A stretch of DNA of 64,000 nucleotides from Geomonas paludis (GTDB lineage Bacteria > Desulfobacterota > Desulfuromonadia > Geobacterales > Geobacteraceae): assembly GCF_014193585.1 (NCBI RefSeq), contig NZ_BLXY01000014.1, forward strand, positions 1 through 64,000. The letters run 5' to 3'. The notes beneath the pieces were generated by a model that was not told where the DNA came from, did no database searches, and was given only the letters and a program-made list of their open reading frames with translations. A program made the translations under genes and the position numbers. Shown piece by piece: positions 1 to 9,200 of the stretch (the stretch's first letter is position 1; each line of letters starts with the position of its first letter).

Positions 1-2828
1 CCGAGGGTGCCGGTGATGTGGGTCGCGTTCTGGTCGTGGCACACGGTGCACTGGTTGCTCACCGCGAAGCGGCCGTGACCCTTGGTGCCGAAGTAGGGCT
101 TGTACGGCGCCTGGGTGCCGTTGGGGAGCTGCGCCGGGTTCTGCGCGTGGCAGACGGTGCACTCGATGCGGCTGGTGGTCTTCCAGTCGACCAGCTGGCC
201 GGCGTGGCAACCCATGCACAGCGAGCCGTCGCCGCTCTTCAGGTCGGGCGAGCCGTTGTTGTGGGTGGCGGTGGTGCCGACGTGGCAGGCCTGGCAGGCG
301 GTGTACTCGCTCCCGAGATAAGCGCCCGGGCCGTAGACCGCGGTGATGTGGGTGCCGTGCTGGTTGGTCGCCATCGGGCTCGGGGTGGAAGCGGAGCCGC
401 CGTGGCAGGTGATGCACAGGTTGCGCGCCTTGTAGGCGATCACGGAGTCGGCCACCGCCTGGCTGATGGCGCCCGCGTCACGCAGCGTCGGCACCGCCAG
501 CGTGGTCACCGAGTCGTCGATCACGCCGTTGTCCAGGATGTCGATGGAGTCCATGGCCAGCTGCTTGGAGTAGCGCGGGTTGTGGCCGAAGGAGCCCAGC
601 TCGCGCACCAGGAAGGCGTAGTTGAAGGCCGCACCCATGACGTTGGCGCCCTGCTGACCGGAGCCCCAGTTGCGCTGGGCAAAGTGCGGCGCGTTCTGGG
701 TGTAGACGAAGCCCTTGGCGGCCAGCTGGGCACGGAGCACTTCCAGCAGGCTGACGAAGGAATCGCGCGCCAGCTGGCGCTGCTCTTCCGGCATGTTGGC
801 GCCGTGGCAGGTGGTGCACAGGGTGCTCACGCCGCTTCTGAAGGAGTGGCCGTAGGTGCCGTTTCTGTGGCACGAGACGCAGGGCCCCTTGGCGTTGGTA
901 CTGCCCAGGTTGCTGTGGGTGGCGCCCAGGTCATAGTTGCGACCCGGGAAGTGGTAACCACCCTTGGCGTACATGGCGGCCGCGGCAGTCGCGTAGTGCG
1001 GCTGGATGAAGGCCAGGTTGGTGAAGTCGGCGTTGGCCTGCAGCTGCGTCGTGATCACCTGGCCGGTGTTGGTGCCGCTGTGGCAGGTCACGCACAGGTT
1101 GGACTCGCCCACCGCCGGGTTGACGTAGGCCGGCTCGTTGGCGTACGGCTTGGACGGCTGCACCGTGCGCAGCGCGCCGGTGACGATGTCGATGTGGCAG
1201 GCGCGGCAGGTGACCATCTCCTTGGTCTTGTCCGAGGCGACACCCCAAGCCGTGGTGACCTTGCCCGTGGAGAAGTTCACGAAGCCGGTGGTGGTGTGGC
1301 ACTGCACGCAGCCGTCCATGGTCTTGAAGTCGTAGGAGGCAAACGCCGGTGCGCTCCCCTTGGCGTGGCCGGAGGTGTACCATGCCTGGCGGATCGCCTG
1401 GTTGGTGACCGTGGAGAAGTGGCAGTCGGTGCAGGCGGCGCGCGAGGTGACGTAGGTCGCCGGGTAGGCGCCGGTGGTCATGTTGCCGTAGTGCAGCGTC
1501 TCCAGGTCGCCCTGCACCGCCGCGAAGCTGGAGTGCGGGTTGTGGCAGGAGATACAGATAACGTTGGGGCCGATGTCGACCGTGTGGTTGGGGACGATGC
1601 CCAGGCCGTTGTAGTGGCACTCCTGGCAGACGCCGGGCTCGGCCTCAGGCAGGTGCGGGCCGCCCTTATGGCAGGAGATACAGGTGACGCCCTTGGTCTT
1701 GTGCAAGGAGCGGTCGTAACCGGCGAAGATGGAATCGGTGTGGCAGGCGGCGCAGAAGTAGCCGCCGACCGGACCGGCGCTGGCATTGAGGTTGACGAAG
1801 GTGCTGGAATCGACCGTGGTCGTATTGACGGGGGTCGGCATGGCGCCCGTGGTGTGGCAGGAAACGCAGGAGACACCGAGGTACTTGTGGTTCGAGGAGG
1901 ACCAGGAGATAAAGGCCTGCGGGGTCGGGTAGATGCCGGTAGGGCCGTGGCAGCCGTTGCAGTCGGTCCTCATGGAGGTGATCAGCGAGTCGACCACCTT
2001 GACCTGGGTGGTCGAGGTGGCGACGGCCACGCCGCTTAAGTACTGGGTGAGACGGAACACGTAGGTCCCCAGCGTCATCGGAGTGAACTCGGGGTTCAAG
2101 GTGCCGGCGCCGACCAGGGTGACCGCGGGGCCGCTGTCCTGGACCCAGGTGAAGGTGCCGCCCCCCTGCAGGGTGCCCCTCAGGGTGACCTTGGTGACGA
2201 TCATGGCGGTCTGGTTCTCGCCGGCGTTGGCCCCGACCGCGGCGAAGACGGCCTGCACGGTCCTGGGCCCGGTCACGTTGGTCACCGTGATGGTGGCCGG
2301 GGTGGAGCAGGGGTAGACGACCGGGCTGCCGGAAACGGTGGCCGTGCCGCCGGTGACGCCGGTCAACACTGCGCCGGCGTTGGGGCTGGCGGTGAGGGTG
2401 GCGTTGCTGCCGTAGGCGATCGAGGAACTCGCCGGGGTGACTGTGCCGGGGCCGGAAGCGGTACCGGTCACGGTGTACTTCTGGATGGCGAAGCCGGCCA
2501 CCAGGGCCTGCACCGATCCGTCCGATTTCTGCACCGTGGTGTAGTAATGGGTGGTGTAGTTACCGATCACCTGGGCTACGCCGCTCTTGGTCAGACTGGA
2601 GATCTTGTAGCCGGGGTTGGCGGTGACCCGCACCGGGACCGGGGCGGCCGTGGTGAAGTTGCTGTAAACGGTGGTACCTGCCACTGTCTGTACTGCATTG
2701 TTGCGGACCTGGAGGGTGCCACCGGCACTGCTCAGCTTCGTCTGCAGTTGGAACGATGTTGCCGCCCATGAGAGCGCCCCCGATATGACGGCCGTAGCAG
2801 CCAGAACAGCCAGTGTTTTTCTCAGCAT
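1..2828 (-). CDS. Multiheme c-type cytochrome, partial (3' end outside the window)
   Basis: This is the N-terminal part (about 942 residues) of a secreted multiheme cytochrome; the gene continues beyond base 1. It matches the complete gene at 23243..26875 base for base at a constant offset of 24,047 with only substitutions, so start and frame are certain. It shows a signal peptide, about 265 residues of beta-rich domains without haem, then 17 CXXCH motifs, the last (CTVCH) at the window edge. By comparison the full protein should have about 1210 residues and 24 haem sites. Its role is inferred to be periplasmic or extracellular electron transfer, as for Geobacter multiheme cytochromes generally. 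A candidate sigma-54 promoter lies 81 bp upstream of the ATG. Confidence 0.9.
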   Translation of the reverse strand, partial: MLRKTLAVLAATAVISGALSWAATSFQLQTKLSSAGGTLQVRNNAVQTVAGTTVYSNFTTAAPVPVRVTANPGYKISSLTKSGVAQVIGNYTTHYYTTVQKSDGSVQALVAGFAIQKYTVTGTASGPGTVTPASSSIAYGSNATLTASPNAGAVLTGVTGGTATVSGSPVVYPCSTPATITVTNVTGPRTVQAVFAAVGANAGENQTAMIVTKVTLRGTLQGGGTFTWVQDSGPAVTLVGAGTLNPEFTPMTLGTYVFRLTQYLSGVAVATSTTQVKVVDSLITSMRTDCNGCHGPTGIYPTPQAFISWSSSNHKYLGVSCVSCHTTGAMPTPVNTTTVDSSTFVNLNASAGPVGGYFCAACHTDSIFAGYDRSLHKTKGVTCISCHKGGPHLPEAEPGVCQECHYNGLGIVPNHTVDIGPNVICISCHNPHSSFAAVQGDLETLHYGNMTTGAYPATYVTSRAACTDCHFSTVTNQAIRQAWYTSGHAKGSAPAFASYDFKTMDGCVQCHTTTGFVNFSTGKVTTAWGVASDKTKEMVTCRACHIDIVTGALRTVQPSKPYANEPAYVNPAVGESNLCVTCHSGTNTGQVITTQLQANADFTNLAFIQPHYATAAAAMYAKGGYHFPGRNYDLGATHSNLGSTNAKGPCVSCHRNGTYGHSFRSGVSTLCTTCHGANMPEEQRQLARDSFVSLLEVLRAQLAAKGFVYTQNAPHFAQRNWGSGQQGANVMGAAFNYAFLVRELGSFGHNPRYSKQLAMDSIDILDNGVIDDSVTTLAVPTLRDAGAISQAVADSVIAYKARNLCITCHGGSASTPSPMATNQHGTHITAVYGPGAYLGSEYTACQACHVGTTATHNNGSPDLKSGDGSLCMGCHAGQLVDWKTTSRIECTVCHAQNPAQLPNGTQAPYKPYFGTKGHGRFAVSNQCTVCHDQNATHITGTL

Positions 2829-2906
2829 AACCTTCCCCCGTCTCTCATCTTCTAGTGCGGCAATGGACGATTTAGAGGTGCGAAATAGTCCTACGGACGC
2901 ATTAAT

Positions 2907-2924
2907 GAGCAAGAAGCATACCCG
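2907..2924 (-). promoter_or_regulatory. Candidate sigma-54 (-24/-12) promoter
   Basis: On the minus strand GG and GC are separated by exactly 10 nt within GGTATGCTTCTTGC, close to the TGGCAC-N5-TTGC consensus. The -12 GC is 81 nt from the ATG at 2828. The duplicated gene has an equivalent element 82 nt from its ATG, which supports function. Confidence 0.5.
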
Positions 2925-3262
2925 GTATCCGCTACGCCATATGGCGGAAGGATGGATTTGTCGGGCAGGCGAAGCAACCTCTTTAATGAGCATGGGATTT
3001 TTTCGAAAGGCAATACTGGAGAGGGCTTGGTGAGTTTTAAGAATAAAGCAACGCGATCGCGCCCTGTGGGGACTGCTTCGGGATATGACCGGAAGGCTTT
3101 TCGGGTAAAGGAATGGGGTTGGCAACAACAAGGCAACAGAAAGGTAAGGCGCGACTAACTAGACGGAACACACGGTGCACTGCGTCCGCACGACCGGCCA
3201 GGGTGACCGCCAGGCCGAAAAGCATGGACGCGGCTAACCGTAAAGTGGTGAGAGCAAAGGGT

Positions 3263-3287
3263 GACGCCCCGGACTTGCCGGGGCGTC
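3263..3287 (-). terminator. Terminator of the cytochrome gene cluster
   Basis: A near-perfect hairpin (GACGCCCCGG, 5-nt loop, CCGGGGCGTC) lies 11 bases beyond the stop codon of the 2712-residue cytochrome gene. On the minus strand it is followed by a pyrimidine-rich stretch rather than a long T-run. It is the natural 3' end of the cytochrome operon. Confidence 0.65.
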
Positions 3288-3297
3288 TCCCTCTGGG

Positions 3298-6200
3298 TTA
3301 CTGCAGAGGTCTTGCGTAGTTCGGGGTACCGATCCTGCCGGTGCCTGCGGAGCCGTCGTGCTTGTTGCACGCGCCGCCCCAGGTCGAGGAGGCGGTGTAG
3401 CAGGTAGGAGCCGTGGTGGTGGCCCAGTTGGCCTCGGAGATGTTCAGACCGAGCTGGCCGCCGTAGATGAAGCGGTAGCTCTTGGTGGCCCCGGCGGTCA
3501 ACGTGGTAATGGAGCGGTTGTTGCCGTGGATGCCGCCGATGGTGTTGACCCCGCCGCCCATGTGGCAGTTCAAGCAGACGATGCCGTGGTCGTTGTAGGT
3601 GCCCGGTCCCCACGGCACGTTGTCGAAGCTGCTGTGCTCGATGCGGGCCTTGCCGGTCACAGTCACGTTGCTGTAGTTGTACACGGTGCTCAGGTGGCAG
3701 CGGTAGCAGACGAAGGTGGCGCTGCCGTCGTTGGTGTTGGTGGCCGCCGCGTCGGCGCCGTTCTTGTCCTGCAGCATCCGGGTGGCGTTGCGCGCGCCGT
3801 GGGCGTTGCTCTCGTTCAGGTGGCAGTCGGAGCAGTGCAGGCCGGTGTTCCAGGTCATGGCGACATTATCCTTGGAGGTGCCGGTCCAGCCGCCGCGGCT
3901 AGCGTAGGTCGACGCGTAGGTCGAGGTGTAACGCTTGGTGTAGATGTTCAGGTTGTGATGACTGGCGTAGGCGCTGCCCACCGCGTTGCCGGAGTTGAAC
4001 TGCGACTTGACGTTGAGCGGCGTGCCGCCGTCCAGCGGGTTGAACGGCGTCGTCCTCCTGGCCACGCCCGTGCCGGTGGTGATGCCGGTACCGGCAGCGT
4101 CGACAGTGATGGTGTTGGCGCCGTCGGCGTCATGGCAGTTGACGCAGAAGCGGTCCATGTTGTCGCGGTCGGCGGAGGTGATGGTGGTGCCACCGGCACG
4201 ACGGCCGGGCCAGTTCCAGAAGTTGGTGCCGGCGGTGCCGGGGTTGCCCTGTGCGTCGACGTTCCTCAGCTTGACAACGCCGTTCATGTGGGCGCCTACC
4301 TGCTTAACCGAACTCTCGGTCGAGGTGATATCCCCCTCGGCATGGCAGATGATACAGTCCACGTTCTTGACGGTGGTGTTCTTGATGTGCCTGGACGGGC
4401 GCACGAAGTCGTCGCCGGTTGAGCCCAGGGTGGCGCCCACGACCTGCTGGCGCACGCCGCGCGGGGTATTGTGGCACAGCAGGCAGCTGCCGCCGGAGCC
4501 CTTGAAGCCCGCGCTGTGCGAGTGGCACTGGGTGCAGTTCACGGTGCCGTTGTGACCGGCGACTGTGTTGTTGTACTTGTGAACGCTGGTCTGGCTGTGG
4601 CACACCTCACAGATGCGGTTCGAGGTGGCGTGAACCGTATCGCTGCCCTTGTCCGTCGCCGGGTTCAGGTAGGAAACCGCGACAGTCGGGGCGGGAGGGG
4701 TGATAGGCCAGTTGCTGCCGTCGCCGGTGGCCACGCTGGTGGCGACGCGCATGATGCTGGTGGTGCTCATGGTGTGGCAGGTGGCGCAGGTGAAGGCGCC
4801 GTACTTCTTGCCGGGCTCGCCCCAGCCGCCGTTGGCGCTCCACTTGGTGGAACCGGTGGTGGTGGAGGTGTGCAGCATCGGGCTGTTGGCCCATGCGGTG
4901 CGCACCGGGGTGTAGGGGCCGACGGCGACGCCGGTTGCCGAGTAGTTGCCGCGGGCGTCCACTGCGAAGATCTTGTAGTAGTAGACCGTGCCGTTGGTAA
5001 GCGGTGCGTCGATGAAGTTGTTGAGGCTACCCGAGTAGGCAACGGTGCTGGAGCCGATGACGTTGTCCTGCAGGTAGCTGACACCTTCCACCGGGGTGTC
5101 GGTGACGGCGCTGCCGGCGCGGCGCAGCACCACGATGCCGGCGAAGTCGGAGTCGGCCGGGTTGGTCCAGTACAGCGTGTTGGAGGCGATGCCGGCAGCC
5201 CCCCCCGCGGCGGTGACATTGGCCGGAGAGAGGTTGTCGATGGTGACGGTGGCCGAGGCCGAGTCGCCATACGCCTTCGGGTTGCTGGAGGTGATCGCGG
5301 TCACGGTTCCGGTCACGGCGTAGGTGGCGCCCGGAGGTGCCGGCATGGACACCGCCGTCTTGGCGTTGATGACCAGGACGTATTGGGTCGGCGTCGTGGT
5401 CACCGTGATCGGGGTGGTCAGGGTGATGGCCACCGTGTTCGACCCCGGGTTGGCGCTGCCGTAGACGGTGGTGCCGGTGTCGTCGGTGACGTTGATGGAC
5501 GCGATGCCCGCCCAGGTACCGTTGGCCAGGGTCACGGTCAGGCCGGTGACGGTGTCGGTGCCCGCCTGGGTAGCAAGGGTAAAGGTATCGAGGTCCATCT
5601 CGGTAGCCCCCGGCGGGATGGTGAGGCTGATCTCGCCGGTGCCCTGGCCGACCGTGGTGACGGCCGCCGCGGTGGTGAAGCTCGTGGTGGTGCTGTAGGC
5701 CGAGATGTTGCCGGCGGCGTCCTTTGCCCTCACGTGCCAGTAGTAGGTGGTGCCGTAGTCGAGGGTCGGCGCGAATGAGAGACCGGTTTGCCAGGTGCTC
5801 TGCTGCACCCCGGTGGTGAATCCGGAGTTTGTCGCGATTTCGAAGAAGTACTGCACCGGTGCCGTGACGTTGGCGTCGGTCGCCGCAGATGTGGTCAGCG
5901 AGGTCGTCGTGGCCACGGAGGTGGCGAGGTTCGCCGGCGTGGAGTTGGCGAAGCCGGTCGGAGCCACGGTGTCGACGTAGACCGAGACGCTGGCAGGGGT
6001 CGGATCTGCGTTGGAGGCATTATCTACCGCACGCGCCAGGATGGTGTGCGCCACGTAGTCCTCGGCGGGGAGTGTCCAGGAGTAGCTCCAGGAGCCGGTA
6101 CCGGTGGCGGTGTTCCAGGAGGTGCCGTTGTTCACCGAGACCTGTACCGAGCCGAGCGGATTGGTGCCGGCGGTCGCGGTACCGCTGATTGCAGCCGGCG

Positions 6201-9200
6201 AGGTGGAGAAGACGGTGCCGGCGGCGGGAGCGGAGAGAACGGTTTCAGGTGCAACCACGCTGGAGGTGAAGCTCCAGGTGGTGGTATAGGCGGTGGTGTT
6301 GCCCGCGGCGTCCTTCGCCATGACGTGCCAGAAGTACTGGGTGGCCGGCGCCAGGGTCGGGGTGAAGCTGGTGCCTGCCTGCCAGCCGCTTTGCTGCACG
6401 CCGGTGGTGAAGCCGGAGTTGGTGGCGATCTCGAAGAAGTACTGTACCGCGGCCGAGGTGTTGCCGTCGGTGGCGGTGGTCGAAGTGAGGGAGGCATTGA
6501 GCGCCACGGCGGCGGCCAGGTTGGCCGGTGCCGAGTTGTTCAACCCTGCCGGGGCTACGTTATCCACCCGGACGGTGACCTGCGCCGGCGTGGCGTCGGC
6601 GTAGCCGAGGCTATCGACCCCCTTGGCGAGGATGGTGTGCGCCACGTAGTCTTCGGTGGACGGTGCCCAGCTGAAGGACCATGCGGTGGTGCCGATGGCG
6701 GCGGCCCAGGTGGTGCCGTTGTTGGTGGAGACCTGTACCGACGCCAGCGGATTGGCACCGGCGCTTGCGGTACCGGCGATGGACACCGGGCCGGTGGTGA
6801 CGACGGTGTTGGCCGCCGGTGCGCTCATGGTGGTGTCGGGCAGCGCGATGGCCGAGGCGGAACCGGAGATGGTGGTGCCTGCGGAGAGGTTGCCGACTTC
6901 GTCCAGGGCGCAGACCCTGTAGTAGTAGGTGGTGCCGTTCACGACGGCGTTGTCGAAGTAGGAGGTGCCGTTACCGGTGTAGAGCGCGGTGCCCGAGCAG
7001 TCGGCCGGGGTGGAGACGCTCGATTTGACGACCTTGTAGGTGTTGACCGGATCGAGGCCGGCACCGGCGTCGCTAGCTGGGGTCCAACTGATGCTGATGT
7101 AACCGTCGCCCGAAGCATCGCTCGCGCTGCCGTCGGTCGGAGGGGTGGTGTCGACCGCGAAGTCGAGGCCGGTGGCCACGGTGAAGTCCGGGGTGCCGGT
7201 GAAGGCGGTCCATGCGCTGACCGCACCCTTGCTGTCCTTCGCCCTCGCCCTCCAGTCGAAGGAGCCGTCGGCGAGACCGCCGCAGAAGGCCTGGGCGGTG
7301 GCCGGGCCGGTGACGTAGGGGCTCGCGCAATCGGCGATGCCGTCGTTGTTCAGGTCGACCTCGAGGAGAACCGCGTCGCCGTTGCCGCCGTCGACGGTGG
7401 CGCCGATGACCACGACGTTGGTGGTGGCGGCTGCGCCGCTAGCGATGGCAGTGGTGCCGTCCGCCTGGAATTGGGCCAGGGCGCTCGGTGCGGCCGGCGC
7501 CGCGTTGCTGAAGGAAACGGTGAAGTCGGGGTCGCTGCCGCCGAAGTCCACCCAAGCGCTGTTGTAGGTGCCGTCGGTGGTACGGGCGCGCCACTTGTAG
7601 GAGAGCCCGTCGGTCAGGCCGGAGCAGGCCGCCGAAGCCGTCGAGCCGCTGGTGACCGCGATGGAGGAGCAGTTGGCCACGCCGGCGAAGGCGTTGCCGT
7701 TGGTGATCATCTCGACCTGCAGGGTGACGTTGTCACCGTTGGGGTCGGAGACCGGAGCCTTGATGACCACGGTGGAACCGGTGGCGGTGCCGGCCTGGGC
7801 GATGGCGGTGGTGCCGTCGGCCTGGTACTGGGCAGCGACCGGGGCGTCCGGGCCGCTCTGGCCGATGGTGCTGAAGCTCCAGGTGGTGGAGTAGTTGGAG
7901 ATGTTGCCCGCCGCGTCCATCGCCCTCACGTGCCAGTAGTAGGAGTTGGCGCTGGCAAGCGTCGGGGCAAAGCTCGTGCCGGTCTGCCACCCGCTCTGCT
8001 GCACGCCGGTGGTGAAGGTGTTGTCGGTTGCCAGCTCGAAGAAGTACTGAAGCGCGGCGCTGGTGTTGGCGTCGGTTGCGGTGGCCGAGGTCAGGCTGGA
8101 ACTAAGGGCCACGTTGGTGGCGAGGTTGGCCGGGGTCGCGTTGGCGACATTGGCCGGCGCCACGTTATCGACGCGGACCACGACCTGTGCCGGCGTGCCG
8201 TCGGCGTAGCCCAGGCTATCCACACCCTTGGCGAGGATGGTGTGTGCCACGTAATCCTCGGTGGGGGGCGCCCAGGTGAAGGACCAGGGGGCGGTGCCGG
8301 TGGCGGCGGCCCAGGTGGTGCCGTTGTTGGTGGAGACCTGGACCGAGGCGACCGGGTTGGCGCCGGCGCTGGAGCCACCGGTGATGGAGACCGGCCCGGT
8401 GGTCACCACGCTGTTGGCGGCCGGGGCGGTGATGGATGTATCGGGGAGCGCAATGGTCGAGGGGGATCCCGATACGGTCACGCCGACGGAGAGGTTGGTG
8501 ACCTCGTCCAGGGCGCAGACCCTATAGTAATAGGTGCTGCCGTTGGTGACCGCGCTGTCGAAGTACGAGGTGCCGTTGCCGGTGTAGAGCGCCGCGGCCG
8601 AGCAGTCGGCCGGGGTAGACACGCTCGACTTCACGAGTTTGTAGGTGTTGACCGGGTCGAGGCCGGCGCCGGAGTCGGTCGCGGCGGTCCAGTTCACGGT
8701 GATGTAGCCGTCGCCGGAGGTTGCGCTGGCGATGCCGTCGGTCGGCGGCGTGGTGTCGACCCCGAAGTCGAGGCCGGTGGAGACCAGGAAGTCGGGGGTG
8801 CCGCTGAAGGCGGTCCAGGCGCTGGAAACGGCCTTGCTGTCTTTCGCCCTCACCCTCCAGTCGTAGGAGCCGTCGGCGAGACCGTTGCAGACCGCCTGGG
8901 CGGTGGCAGGGCCGGTGACGTAGGGGCTCGCGCAGTCGGCGACGCCGTCATTGTTCAGGTCGACCTCGAGGAGAACCTTGTCGCCGTTGCCGCCGTCGAC
9001 GGTGGCGCCGATCACCACCACGTTGCTGGAGGCGGTGCCGCCGGTGGCGATGGCCGTGGTGCCGTCGGCCTGGTACTGGGCCAGGGCGGTCGGGGCAGCC
9101 GGGGTCGTGTTGGGAACCGTGACGGTGAAGTCGGGGTTGCTGGCGCCGAAGTCGACCCAGGCACTGTTCAGGGTGCCGTCGGTGGTACGGGCGCGCCATT

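Larger units (their letters stand above)
2829..3297. other. Intergenic region between two cytochrome genes
   Basis: This 469-bp stretch holds the leader and sigma-54-like promoter of the gene ending at 2828 (minus strand) on one side, and the terminator hairpin of the 2712-residue cytochrome gene on the other. The first 60 to 70 bp next to the ATG resemble the leader of the duplicated gene at 26876 onwards. The middle is less G+C rich. Short open frames here have no ribosome-binding site or codon-usage support, and I call no gene. Confidence 0.6.
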
